A stretch of 27,472 nt of DNA from Candidatus Aegiribacteria sp. (GTDB lineage Bacteria > Fermentibacterota > Fermentibacteria > Fermentibacterales > JCC-6), in the NCBI GenBank assembly GCA_030640155.1, contig DAOWJX010000147.1:1-27472 (forward strand), in the 5' to 3' direction. The position numbers were made by a program, and so were the translations under genes. Positions 8,155 through 16,966 of this stretch are shown here, piece after piece; the first letter of the stretch is position 1; each line of letters starts with the position of its first letter. The notes beneath the pieces were generated by a model. The model made no database searches and was not told the origin of the DNA. It saw nothing but the letters and a program-made list of their open reading frames with translations.

Positions 8155-8478
8155 ATGTCGGAACCTGTAAGAAAGGCAAAAGTGTTCATGCACGGTCAAT
8201 GGGCTGGTATCCTGGAGGAGTGGGAGACCAACAGGAAATACAGGTTTATTTATCGTGATAACTACGAAGGTCCTCCGATATCGCTCACTATGTCTGTCGG
8301 ACAGGAGATCCATGAGTTCTCAAGATTCCCTGCTTTTTTCGACGGACTTCTGCCGGAGGGTGAGATGCTTGAAGGTCTTCTTCGTCAGCGGAAGATTGAC
8401 CGGCATGACTGTTTTGCACAGCTCATGGCTGTCGGGAGCGAGCTGATTGGTGCAGTCACCGTCGAGGAAATCCTATGA
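8155..8478 (+). CDS. hipS: HipS-like antitoxin (stand-alone HipA N-subdomain 1)
   Basis: A 107-residue protein from the ATG at 8155, chosen because AGGAG lies seven bases before it; an in-frame GTG at 8116 would add 13 residues without an RBS. The whole protein matches only the N-terminal subdomain of HipA: KAKVFMHGQWAGILEEW, then ISLTMSVGQEIHEFSRFPAFFDGLLPEGEML (FFDGLLPEG at 61-69), and FAQLMAVGSELIGAVTV. In HipA this piece is fused to the kinase. Split off as a separate gene it defines the HipBST arrangement described in enteropathogenic E. coli, where HipS inhibits the kinase HipT. It overlaps hipT by four bases (ATGA), so the two are probably made in balance. HipS function is inferred from this domain split. 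Confidence 0.85.
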   Translation: MSEPVRKAKVFMHGQWAGILEEWETNRKYRFIYRDNYEGPPISLTMSVGQEIHEFSRFPAFFDGLLPEGEMLEGLLRQRKIDRHDCFAQLMAVGSELIGAVTVEEIL

Positions 8479-9422
8479 ATCGCTGCCCCATCACATATGA
8501 TGAGTGCGGCGTAAGCTTTTACTCACAACGAGGTTTGCACCTGCTGAATAAAAACCTTTCAAATCTGAACCATTTTCCACTAACGGCCTCTGAGCAACGA
8601 AAAGAAGCCCTTGTTCGAGCCGGGAAAATATCGATTCAAGGTATCCAACCGAAACTAAGTGCACGACTCAGCGTAAAAAAATCCGTTTTTGAAATAGTGG
8701 ACAAAGGTGGTCATTACATTCTCAAACCACAACACAGCGTATACCCCGAGTTGCCGGAGAATGAGGGCCTCACTATGCATCTGGCTGACCTTGCAGGTAT
8801 GGATGTTCCGTTGAACGGGCTGATGTATTCCAGGGATGGCTCTCTCACATACTTTATCAGGCGATTTGACCGAGTCGGCAAAGGCACGAAGATTGCGACG
8901 GAGGACTTCGCGCAAATCAGCGGTAAAGATCGGGATACGAAGTACAACTTCAGCATGGAAAAGGTCAGTGCACTTCTTGAGAAGCACTGCACGTTTCCTG
9001 CTGTTGAGAGAGCAAAACTATTCCGAAGATCCCTCTTCAGCTTCCTGATTGGCAATGAGGACATGCATCTGAAAAATTTTTCCCTCATCCGTCGCGATGG
9101 CATGATTGAACTGTCACCAATGTACGACTACCTGAATACGACAATCGCGCTTCAGGCAATAGGGAAACCAATTGAGGAGATTGAGGAGCTTGCTTTGCCA
9201 TTAAGAGGTAAAAAGCAGAATCTGACTCGAAAAGACCTGATTGACTACTTCGGCCGGGAGAGGCTTCAGCTCACTGTAAAAGTGATTGATGGCTGCCTGC
9301 AGGTATTAGAAACAACTATTCCAGAGTGGTACGACCTTATCAAAACGAGCTTCCTGTCCGATTCCATGAAGATTCTCTATTCTGAATTGCTGTATCGACG
9401 CTGTGTTGTTTTGGAACTCTGA
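8475..9422 (+). CDS. hipT: HipT-like Ser/Thr kinase toxin
   Basis: A 315-residue HipA-fold kinase lacking the HipA N-terminal subdomain, which is encoded by the preceding gene. Visible parts: Gly-rich loop KISIQGIQPKLS (51-62); YILKPQ (81-86), the likely ATP-binding Lys strand; YFIRRFDR (126-133); catalytic GNEDMHLKN (193-201, D196 as catalytic Asp, N201); and SPMYDYLNT (214-222, D218 as the metal-binding Asp). All key kinase residues are present, so it should be active. The known HipT phosphorylates tryptophanyl-tRNA synthetase and HipA phosphorylates glutamyl-tRNA synthetase; the target here is unknown. The loop reads S53-I-Q55 where the E. coli HipT loop has two serines, leaving one obvious autophosphorylation site. 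No terminator is clear downstream; a weak hairpin lies at 9467-9498. Confidence 0.88.
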   Translation: MNRCPITYDECGVSFYSQRGLHLLNKNLSNLNHFPLTASEQRKEALVRAGKISIQGIQPKLSARLSVKKSVFEIVDKGGHYILKPQHSVYPELPENEGLTMHLADLAGMDVPLNGLMYSRDGSLTYFIRRFDRVGKGTKIATEDFAQISGKDRDTKYNFSMEKVSALLEKHCTFPAVERAKLFRRSLFSFLIGNEDMHLKNFSLIRRDGMIELSPMYDYLNTTIALQAIGKPIEEIEELALPLRGKKQNLTRKDLIDYFGRERLQLTVKVIDGCLQVLETTIPEWYDLIKTSFLSDSMKILYSELLYRRCVVLEL

Positions 9423-9590
9423 ATAGAATCTTGGAATCCGCTGTCCGTCAGTTGTTACTGAGCAAACTATCTGGAACCTGTAAGGCTCCGGAAGATAGAG
9501 CTTGAAAAGTTAATCAAGTCACAGATGGGATTACGCTTGCGTATATGCGGAAACATGTACTGAAATTGTCTGAGAAAAACAAGTACCCAG

Positions 9591-9627
9591 CATTGTAACA
9601 CATTGTATATTATATAGATAACAATGT
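9591..9627. repeat. CATTGT direct and inverted repeats before the RND promoter
   Basis: CATTGT occurs at 9591 and 9601 (10 bp apart) and its inverse ACAATG at 9621; ACATTGT/ACAATGT arms flank an AT-rich centre. One-turn spacing upstream of the promoter at 9643 is what an activator or repressor site could look like. No regulator gene is next to it. The remaining part of the 290-bp gap after hipT shows only a weak hairpin (9467-9498, CTATCT...AGATAG) without a T-run. Confidence 0.35.
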
Positions 9628-9642
9628 ATTCAGCTTAAATAA

Positions 9643-9671
9643 TTGCACATTACCTCTTTCTGAAGTATTAT
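9643..9671 (+). promoter_or_regulatory. Promoter of the RND efflux operon
   Basis: TTGCAC (9643-9648), 17 bp, TATTAT (9666-9671), about 40 bp before the GTG start. Confidence 0.6.
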
Positions 9672-9712
9672 TTACGGATAAATGATATTAGAATGAACGG
9701 GGGAATAACCCG

Positions 9713-12700
9713 GTGAAGCTTACAAAAACTGCTGTTTCAAGACCTGTTGCTGTCACTGTACTTTCCATTGTGGCTGCTCTTCTCGGTACTGTTGCCGTTA
9801 TGAAGATGCCGGTGGATCTTCTTCCATCGGTAGAATATCCAAGGTTGACCATTGAAACTACTTATCCATCGTCCAGCCCTTACGAAGTTGAACGGCTTGT
9901 AACCGATCCTCTTGAGAATGCCGTTGCAGGTGTCAGAGGGCTCAGGAGCTATACCTCCAGATCGTATGGAGACAGAAGCCGCATAACCCTTGAGTTTGAC
10001 TGGGGCGCGCGGATGGACTTTACAAGACTCGAGGTTAGGGAAAAACTGGATGTAGCCGGATGGTCGTTGCCGGATGAGGCAGGAAGACCGACGATAGTTG
10101 ATTACGATCCTTCCCGCAGGCCTTTCATGGAAATACTGATGACGATGGAATCGAGTGACTGGACCGATGTCACCGATTTCGCGAGAAGACTGGTTACGAC
10201 GCGGATTGATCAGGCTGAAGGTGTCGCGGGATGTGAGATTCAGGGTGAGGCTGATCCTGCTGTCTTCGTACACCTGAGAGAAGGTGTGGTTGAGGAGCTG
10301 AATCTCAATCCTGAGACGATTGCACTTGCTCTTCGGGGCGCTAATGTATCCATGTCAGGTGGACTCGTGCGTGATGGTCAGCGGGAGTACTTCCTCTCAC
10401 TTGAGGGCGAGTTTTCAACTCTCGAGGATGTTGAGAACACTGTTATTGGAATCAGAGGTAATACACCGCTCCTGTTAAGAGACATAGCAGAAGTTTCAAT
10501 AGGAGAGAAACCGGTAACTGAATGGGCCAGCTTCAATGGTGAGAGATGTCTTATCATAAGAGTACGCAAGATGGCTGAGGCCAATACCGTTGAAGTAGCA
10601 AGGGAAGTCAGCGAGCTCGTATCCGAACTCGGGGAGGAATATGAGGCTCTCGATCTTCAGATCATACAGAACGATGCGGACTTCATAGAGGAATCCATCG
10701 GTGAAGTGATAGAAGCTCTAATCCTTGGTGGATTACTTGCGTTTGGAGTTCTGTTCTTCTTTCTGAGAGACTGGAGAAGTCCTCTGGTACTTGGCCTCTC
10801 ATTGCCTCTCAGCATAGCAATCGCGCTGTTCTTCCTGTTCATTTCAGGAGTTACACTTAACATTATGTCTCTTGGAGGACTTGCTCTTGGAACCGGTCTC
10901 CTTGTGGACAATGCGGTTGTGGTGCTCGAAGCTATTTACAGAAGACGAGAAAACGGAGAAAAGGCGATTGAGGGTGCCAATTCCGGTACCTCTGAAGTAG
11001 GAAAAGCAATTACCGCCAGTACCCTGACAACACTCATAGTATTCTTCCCTGTAGTCTACATGGAGGGAATCACCAGTCAGCTTTTCAGAGATCAGGCTCT
11101 GGCAGTCGGATTTGCGCTGATAGCCAGCCTACTTGTTGCTGTTACGATTATTCCAACCCTGTCCGCAAGGATAAAACATCTTAAGAAGAGCACCGATGTC
11201 ACCACGAGGATGAAGGACCGATATGTCAGACTCATGCAGAAGGCTCTCCGGCATCCCGGAAAGATTCTGTTCGGTGTTATAACGACTTTTGCAATTGCTG
11301 TTCTGGTCGGCATGGGGCTTCCGATGCAGCTTCTTCCCAGCACACCCGTAGATCAGCTGGAGATATCCTATTCCGCTCCAAGGGGAACATCCATGGCTCA
11401 GATGGTTGACCTTTCAGCAAATGTGACTGATCTTGCGCTGTCCTCGGGTGCGGACTGGGTTTCAGGCCGAAGCGGAGTCCGTTCAGAGGAAGGTGTTGAC
11501 GCTATTTTAACTGCACTATACCCAACTCCTGAGGATGCCAGCGGTGCTATGCAACCACTGAGAGATGCATGGAACTCGATATTCGTATTTCCGATAACAG
11601 TTGAGAAAAGACAATCTCTGCTGGGAGAGATTCTAGGTGGCGGCAGCTCCTTTACAGTCTACCTCGAGGGTGAAAGCATTAATTTAGATCTTGAGGCAGC
11701 CCAAGGACTTGTGCAGATCCTGTCTGGATTAGAAGGAGTTGAATCCGCTAATTTACAGTACCTTCCCGGCAAGCCGGAGATGGTGCTTGATCTGGATCAG
11801 GAACTGATCAATCTGTTCGGACTATCTGCGTCTAATGTGGCTGATTTTGTAGGAAGCCTCTCAAGGGGAATCATAGCCACAACCTATTACAGGCAGGATG
11901 AACGAGTTGATGTGGTTCTGCTGGCAGGCAGTGGAGAGGGTATTTCAATTGATTCACTGTTCCTCAGATCCATACCTACATCATCAGGATTACTTTCAAT
12001 TGAAAGGATAAGCGAACCGGTAAGACGACAGACCCCCGGCTTTATAGAGCACAACCAGGGGAACAGAGCAGTTGCCGTACAGATACAGGGATCCGGAAGT
12101 AATCTGGCAAAGATATCCAGCAGCGTATCTACAGCTGCGGATACACTTCTGAGAGGAGTTCCTGTTCGTCTTCGAACAGGAGATGAGATTGAGGAGATGA
12201 ACAGAACCACATCCAGCCTTATACTTGCTGCCCTTCTCGCAATTGGTCTGGTTTACGTTCTGCTTGCCGCGCAGTTCGAATCTTTCCGGGAGCCTTTTGT
12301 GATAATGTTTACAGTACCACTTGGCGTTATTGGTGTCGTTCTCGGTCTGGCCCTGTTCGGACAGAGCTGGAATGCTCTCTCGGGAATAGGTCTTGTAGTT
12401 CTGTGTGGAATCGTGGTGAACGACGGCATTCTTCTTGTTGAACGGATCGGTCAGCTCAGGCAAGAGGGATTCGACAGGAATAACGCTATCATACAGGCAG
12501 GCAGAGATCGATTCAGACCTGTTCTGATGACCACGGTAACAACAGTTCTCGGTCTGACTCCGATGGCTATAGGATTCGGTTCAGGAGCCAGTCTTCGTCA
12601 ACCGCTTGCAATTGCGGTCATTGGCGGCATCACCATTGCTACAGCACTCACTCTCGTGGTAGTTCCAATTCTGTACAGATTACTTTCGAGCAGGAGGGGT

Positions 12701-12718
12701 TCCGTTGTCGGTCGTTGA
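9713..12718 (+). CDS. RND-family efflux transporter, inner-membrane subunit 1
   Basis: A 1001-residue AcrB/HAE1-like pump with the usual duplicated layout: TM1 at about 12-30, a large periplasmic loop to about 330, a TM2-6 block at about 330-480, TM7 at about 518, a second loop to about 840, and the final TM block. The TM4 proton-relay motif reads GTGLLVDNAVVVLEAI with D399. The TM10 motif GIVVNDGILLVERI has Asn where AcrB has its relay Lys, as in many pumps of this subgroup. It uses proton-motive force to export a substrate that the sequence does not reveal. Start is GTG with GGGG upstream. It overlaps the next pump gene by 14 bp, which supports one transcript and perhaps a hetero-oligomer. 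Confidence 0.9.
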   Translation: MKLTKTAVSRPVAVTVLSIVAALLGTVAVMKMPVDLLPSVEYPRLTIETTYPSSSPYEVERLVTDPLENAVAGVRGLRSYTSRSYGDRSRITLEFDWGARMDFTRLEVREKLDVAGWSLPDEAGRPTIVDYDPSRRPFMEILMTMESSDWTDVTDFARRLVTTRIDQAEGVAGCEIQGEADPAVFVHLREGVVEELNLNPETIALALRGANVSMSGGLVRDGQREYFLSLEGEFSTLEDVENTVIGIRGNTPLLLRDIAEVSIGEKPVTEWASFNGERCLIIRVRKMAEANTVEVAREVSELVSELGEEYEALDLQIIQNDADFIEESIGEVIEALILGGLLAFGVLFFFLRDWRSPLVLGLSLPLSIAIALFFLFISGVTLNIMSLGGLALGTGLLVDNAVVVLEAIYRRRENGEKAIEGANSGTSEVGKAITASTLTTLIVFFPVVYMEGITSQLFRDQALAVGFALIASLLVAVTIIPTLSARIKHLKKSTDVTTRMKDRYVRLMQKALRHPGKILFGVITTFAIAVLVGMGLPMQLLPSTPVDQLEISYSAPRGTSMAQMVDLSANVTDLALSSGADWVSGRSGVRSEEGVDAILTALYPTPEDASGAMQPLRDAWNSIFVFPITVEKRQSLLGEILGGGSSFTVYLEGESINLDLEAAQGLVQILSGLEGVESANLQYLPGKPEMVLDLDQELINLFGLSASNVADFVGSLSRGIIATTYYRQDERVDVVLLAGSGEGISIDSLFLRSIPTSSGLLSIERISEPVRRQTPGFIEHNQGNRAVAVQIQGSGSNLAKISSSVSTAADTLLRGVPVRLRTGDEIEEMNRTTSSLILAALLAIGLVYVLLAAQFESFREPFVIMFTVPLGVIGVVLGLALFGQSWNALSGIGLVVLCGIVVNDGILLVERIGQLRQEGFDRNNAIIQAGRDRFRPVLMTTVTTVLGLTPMAIGFGSGASLRQPLAIAVIGGITIATALTLVVVPILYRLLSSRRGSVVGR

Positions 12719-15700
12719 TCTGGTTCTCCACAGACCGCGTGGAACAGCTGTAATTTATATCGCTCTTCTTATTCTAGCCTGGGTCTCATTTAACAGAATA
12801 CCGATAGAGGGAACTCCGGATACTACTCTGCCTACTCTTAATGTTTCAGCTTACTGGTCAGGGGCAGATCCTGAAGCCATATGTGAACAGGTTACACGCC
12901 CCATCGAAGAAACCGCCCGGGAAATTGAAGGTGTTGTAGAGATATCTTCCACATCCAGGAATGGAAGCAGTTATGTAAGTGTCTCATTTGAAAAAGGCAC
13001 TGATATGGATGTTGCGGCAATGGAACTGACGGAGCGGGTTTCGTTTCTCCGGGATGATCTGCCGCAGGCTGTCATAACCGGCAGTGTGACACAGGCTGTA
13101 CCACAGGAACTCGACAGTGAGGGGTTCCTTATATACGCCCTCACCGGTGCTGAACCCTCGGTTCTCAAGCAGATAGCCGATGATGTAATCGTCCCGAGGC
13201 TGGAACGGATAGACGGAGTAAGTTCAGTCATTGTCGAGGGTCTTGGTCAGCAGGAAATCATCATGGATATTGACCGGGACGCGCTTAACTCTCTTAATCT
13301 GACCCTTTCACAGGTTGCGAACGCTGTCCATTCAGGAATCGTTGATCGAAATACGGGCGTCGTGGTTGACAGTTCCGGACTGGAAGCAGTTCTCAGGATA
13401 TCAACAGTCCCGGGATCAGTGGCTGAATTGAGGGAACTTGTTATATCGAATCGGGACGGGAAATTCATCACTCTCTCCGATATCACAAACAGGATACTTG
13501 TTGATTTTAATTCGAATGAAACCTTCATATTCAGGTACAATGGAATGGACCAGGTTGTTCTTCAGATCGACAGGAATGCGTCCAGCAACGCCATTCGAGT
13601 AGCTTCTTCAGTCAAATCCAGAGTCGAGGAGCTGATTAAGGAACTACCCGCTGGAATAGAGCTTAGTCTTACAGAGGATGGAACAGAGAGTATTACAGAT
13701 GATCTGAAAGATCTGTCCTGGAGAGCCCTGATCGCTCTGGCTGCGATAGTCCTTATTCTTCTGTTCCTCAATCGCAGCCCCCTTTCCACTCCCCTTATCA
13801 TAAGTTCCATCCTCTTCTCGGCTGCGATGGCCGTTACTGCAGTATATCTGGCCGGTTACAGTATCAACGTTCTCACGCTCAGTGCACTCGCGATAGCGTT
13901 TGGATTGCTGGTTGATGGAGCTGTTGTTGTTCTGGAAGCCATAGGATTCAGGCGAAGGCAGGATTTTTCGCCAATGGAAGCGGCCAGGATAGGAGCGAAG
14001 GAAGTAGCTATGCCGATCCTTGGAGGCATACTGACTACTATGGTCGCTCTCGTACCGCTTCTTGGAAGTGAAGGAATCCTGAAACTTTACTATCGCCCGT
14101 TTGCGTTTACTATTGCCGCCACACTTACGGCTTCATTCTGCATCTGCCTTACTCTGGTTCCCTCAATAGCCGCGAGATGGAAGTCCAGAAACTGGTTCAA
14201 GGAAAGAAGATGGGACAGACATCTGGCAAAGGGGATCTCGGTTCTTCATCACAGACCTCTTATCGCGGTTCTGATCGCAGTTCTTCTCGTGTCTGGAGCG
14301 GTATGGGTGTTTCTCGTGAAAGTCGAGAAAGGACATGAATGGGGATTCAACTTCGATCCGGATTTCATCTATGTAGTAATCAGATTCCCACCGGGTACTC
14401 CTCAGGATGTTGTCGATACAGCCGCAAAGGGATTTGAAGACATACTGGCCAACAGAGAAGGTATTGCTTCTACCAGGACACAGGTAATCGGTGAGAGCGC
14501 AACTATCTATTCTGTATTGACTGACGAAGCCGTGCAGTCCGGCTATGGTCTGCAGATCGAAGCCGAGGCAGTGGCGTTTGCCACTGCCCTGGGTGGTACC
14601 AGACTCGTATTAGTTAGAGGTATGAATCCTGAACCGTACTGGCGAAGTTCAGCAAGCGCAGGGATGATGCAGACCATAGAACTGCGTGGATTCGATTACC
14701 AGGGGCTCAAGAATATAGCGCTGTCGATGCAGACAATGCTGGAACGGCACCCGAGGGTTGGAGAGGTTGATATCAACTTCGACAACAGAAGACCTGAACG
14801 CAGTCAGCTCGCTATTGTCTTTGACAGACAGGAACTCGCTGATCTGGGGATCAATCCGTACCAGATATTTCAGGCGTTCAGATACAATCTTGCCGGTGGC
14901 TATGGCGCGGAGGTTCAGATAGGTGATGAAAACCTCGATATGACCTTCAGGATTGACGGGATGGATAATCCGGAATTATCTGATGTTCTGGAGAGTAGAA
15001 TACTGACCATTGGTGGAACCATGGAGCTTGGGGACATCGTCCAGATCGATACGCTCGAAGTTCAGGGTTCCATTGAAAGAGAGAACGGGGAGTACATACG
15101 AACAGTTGCCTATTCCTTCATGGGAGCGGAAAGAATGGCAGCCCGTTTCAGGGTCACTCTGCTGGATAATCTTGTTCTTCCATCCGGATACAGGGTACAT
15201 GAGGCTGAGTATATCCCGTTCTGGCTGCAGGACGACGATACCGATATGAATCTTCTCGTAATTCTTGCGATAATTGCCGTATTCGCCGTGACCGCGATTA
15301 TATTCGAATCATTCAAAGCACCTCTATATATCCTGGCGGTCATTCCGATGGCTATGGTCGGAGTTGTAGCCGGGTTCTGGATATTTGATAAGGTTTTCAC
15401 GCCGCAGGCTTACATTGGGAGCGTATTCCTTGTTGGCATTGCGGTGAATAATTCAATACTCCTTGTTGACAGTTATCAGAAGAAGAAGAGAGCCGGGATG
15501 AATACAAAAAAGGCCGCTGACATGGTTGTCGCTGAACGGTTGCGACCTATCCTGCAAACCAGCGCTACTACTATTCTCGGATTGCTGCCTCTGGTTCTCT
15601 GGCCAATGGCAGAGGTTGATGACCTCTGGAGTACATTGTCATTTACAGTTGTGTGCGGAATGATAATCTCAACACCTCTGGTTCTCATTTCGCTGCCAGC

Positions 15701-15743
15701 TTTAATACAACTGACTTCCCGGAAAGAGAGGAAGAAGAAGTGA
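12705..15743 (+). CDS. RND-family efflux transporter, inner-membrane subunit 2
   Basis: A 1012-residue RND pump, distinct from subunit 1 but of the same family: N-terminal TM (GTAVIYIALLILAWVSFNRI) then PIEGTPDTTLPTLNV, porter loops, and FGLLVDGAVVVLEAIGFRR with D404 of the proton relay. TM10 reads VGIAVNNSILLVDSY. The start is TTG with a perfect AGGAGG seven bases upstream; it lies inside the end of the previous gene (14-bp overlap). Two non-identical pump genes in tandem recall MdtB-MdtC, which form a mixed trimer; whether these two mix is inference. VDG instead of the AcrB VDD is normal for several RND subfamilies. It overlaps the adaptor gene by four bases. Confidence 0.9.
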   Translation: MSVVDLVLHRPRGTAVIYIALLILAWVSFNRIPIEGTPDTTLPTLNVSAYWSGADPEAICEQVTRPIEETAREIEGVVEISSTSRNGSSYVSVSFEKGTDMDVAAMELTERVSFLRDDLPQAVITGSVTQAVPQELDSEGFLIYALTGAEPSVLKQIADDVIVPRLERIDGVSSVIVEGLGQQEIIMDIDRDALNSLNLTLSQVANAVHSGIVDRNTGVVVDSSGLEAVLRISTVPGSVAELRELVISNRDGKFITLSDITNRILVDFNSNETFIFRYNGMDQVVLQIDRNASSNAIRVASSVKSRVEELIKELPAGIELSLTEDGTESITDDLKDLSWRALIALAAIVLILLFLNRSPLSTPLIISSILFSAAMAVTAVYLAGYSINVLTLSALAIAFGLLVDGAVVVLEAIGFRRRQDFSPMEAARIGAKEVAMPILGGILTTMVALVPLLGSEGILKLYYRPFAFTIAATLTASFCICLTLVPSIAARWKSRNWFKERRWDRHLAKGISVLHHRPLIAVLIAVLLVSGAVWVFLVKVEKGHEWGFNFDPDFIYVVIRFPPGTPQDVVDTAAKGFEDILANREGIASTRTQVIGESATIYSVLTDEAVQSGYGLQIEAEAVAFATALGGTRLVLVRGMNPEPYWRSSASAGMMQTIELRGFDYQGLKNIALSMQTMLERHPRVGEVDINFDNRRPERSQLAIVFDRQELADLGINPYQIFQAFRYNLAGGYGAEVQIGDENLDMTFRIDGMDNPELSDVLESRILTIGGTMELGDIVQIDTLEVQGSIERENGEYIRTVAYSFMGAERMAARFRVTLLDNLVLPSGYRVHEAEYIPFWLQDDDTDMNLLVILAIIAVFAVTAIIFESFKAPLYILAVIPMAMVGVVAGFWIFDKVFTPQAYIGSVFLVGIAVNNSILLVDSYQKKKRAGMNTKKAADMVVAERLRPILQTSATTILGLLPLVLWPMAEVDDLWSTLSFTVVCGMIISTPLVLISLPALIQLTSRKERKKK

Positions 15744-16777
15744 TACGAAAAGTAATATTTGGGCTTTTGATAGTATTTCTCATGCTTGCCGCATGTGGTG
15801 GAGAGGAAGAAGAGGCCGAGAGGGAGACTCTGGAACCTTCACCTCTTCCGGTAACAGCGGAAGCAGCTTCAGTAGATACCCTTTTCGAAGTCGTTAATTC
15901 AACAGGCAGGGTAACCTCTGCCAGAACTCAGTCCCTGTCCGCAATGATACAGGGAGAGGTTGTACAGGCGCCCGCGCATGCAGGCGAAGAAGTGAGAGAC
16001 GGTGAGATAGTATTCAGGATTGCCTCAGGTGAAAGTGCATCCAGACTCTCGAGTGCAAGCAGTTCATACAGGAATGCGCAGGCTCTATATGAATTCGAGT
16101 GCGAGAATTACAGAGGTGAACTCACACCGGATATTCAGAGCATGCTGCGCCAGACAACCGGGTTGACTGATGCGCAGACAAATCTTGCAGGAGCTCAGAC
16201 CCAGTACAGCAACTCCGCGATCACAGCGAGTTTTAATGGAGTCATTTCAGATATTTCCGCAAGGGAGGGGATGGTTGTCTATCCAGGAACTGTTCTGGGT
16301 GAGATCATCGATCCATGGAGTCTTCAGGTGGAAGTCAGCCTTGATGAGAGAGCACTGGTTCAATGTATACAGGGGCAAAGGGTTTATGTGACCATTCCTT
16401 CACTGAATGATACAACCATTGTCGGAACGGTTGCATCCGTTTCGCCAACTATTGACCCCTCTCTTAGAGCAGGTAAAGTGGTTATTGATCTTCCGGTTAT
16501 TCCGGGTCTCCGATCGGGAGCTACGACAAGGGTCGAGATAGTAATAGCGGTCTATTCAAATCAACTGATTATTCCTGAGGAAGCAGTTCTGATAAGAGAT
16601 GACCGAGATATGGTCTTTGTTGTTACAGATGGTCATGCTAAATGGAAACACGTTACGCTGGGGCCAAAGGGGAGAGGTTATGTTGCAGTGGAGGAGGGTG
16701 TGGCGGAAGGTGAGCAGGTAATTACCTCCGGTCATTACTCCCTTGCACATGATGCACCGGTCGCCATCGTCAATTAA
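15740..16777 (+). CDS. RND membrane-fusion (adaptor) lipoprotein, HlyD/AcrA type
   Basis: A protein of 345 residues when started at the GTG at 15740, which overlaps the preceding stop (GTGA) and gives a proper lipoprotein signal: IRKVIFGLL...FLMLAAC with lipobox Cys19. A longer in-frame start at 15653 would bury the signal and is unlikely. After an acidic linker come the lipoyl-like half (GRVTSARTQSLSAMIQGEVV), a short alpha-hairpin (about 95-150), the other lipoyl half (ITASFNGVISDISAREGMVV), a beta barrel (VTIPSLNDTTIVGTVASVSP) and the membrane-proximal domain (LIIPEEAVLIRDDRDMVFVV). The adaptor links the pump to an outer-membrane channel. Gene order pump-pump-adaptor is the reverse of most RND operons, and no TolC-like gene follows, so the channel must be encoded elsewhere. 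Confidence 0.88.
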   Translation: MIRKVIFGLLIVFLMLAACGGEEEEAERETLEPSPLPVTAEAASVDTLFEVVNSTGRVTSARTQSLSAMIQGEVVQAPAHAGEEVRDGEIVFRIASGESASRLSSASSSYRNAQALYEFECENYRGELTPDIQSMLRQTTGLTDAQTNLAGAQTQYSNSAITASFNGVISDISAREGMVVYPGTVLGEIIDPWSLQVEVSLDERALVQCIQGQRVYVTIPSLNDTTIVGTVASVSPTIDPSLRAGKVVIDLPVIPGLRSGATTRVEIVIAVYSNQLIIPEEAVLIRDDRDMVFVVTDGHAKWKHVTLGPKGRGYVAVEEGVAEGEQVITSGHYSLAHDAPVAIVN

Positions 16778-16782
16778 AAGGG

Positions 16783-16933
16783 TCGGACGTCACTTGCGAC
16801 ACTTGTGATAATAGTAAATGCTAATAAACAATGATATAATTAACAATTATATATACTATTTGTGAATCATTCTATTTATATCATTGTACTATTAGCCTGT
16901 ATTTGATTCGTAAGTGCCGCAAGTGACGTCCGA
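16783..16933. repeat. 151-bp palindromic (MITE-like) element
   Basis: The ends are 22-bp terminal inverted repeats, 16783-16804 and 16912-16933, matching at 21 of 22 positions (left TCGGACGTCACTTGCG..., right the inverse). Symmetry continues inward: GCTAATA and ACAATGATATAA on the left recur inverted on the right (TTATATCATTGT, TATTAGC), giving arms of about 57 bp around a 36-37 bp AT-rich centre. It starts 5 bp after the adaptor stop codon and lies between convergent genes. No coding potential and no clear target-site duplication. It could be a non-autonomous transposon, or a large hairpin serving as a two-way transcription block. Confidence 0.8.
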
Positions 16934-16966
16934 TAACATATAGCTCAAAGGAAGTACCAGTGATAA

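Noticed and set aside
9467..9498. Hairpin after hipT as a terminator
   Set aside because: Six outer base pairs with an interrupted inner stem and no T-run; too weak to call.
9694..9717. Seven-codon frame ending in the TGA that overlaps the RND GTG start
   Set aside because: No RBS of its own and a G-run that is better explained as the RBS for the pump gene.
10907..10912. Asp-Asn instead of Asp-Asp in the RND TM4 relay (and Asp-Gly in the second pump)
   Set aside because: The first Asp is kept in both, and VDN/VDG variants are common in RND subfamilies; not evidence of a dead pump.
15653..15739. Longer N-terminus for the membrane-fusion protein
   Set aside because: It would lie inside the pump gene and put 29 charged residues ahead of a good lipoprotein signal; the GTG at 15740 overlapping the stop fits better.
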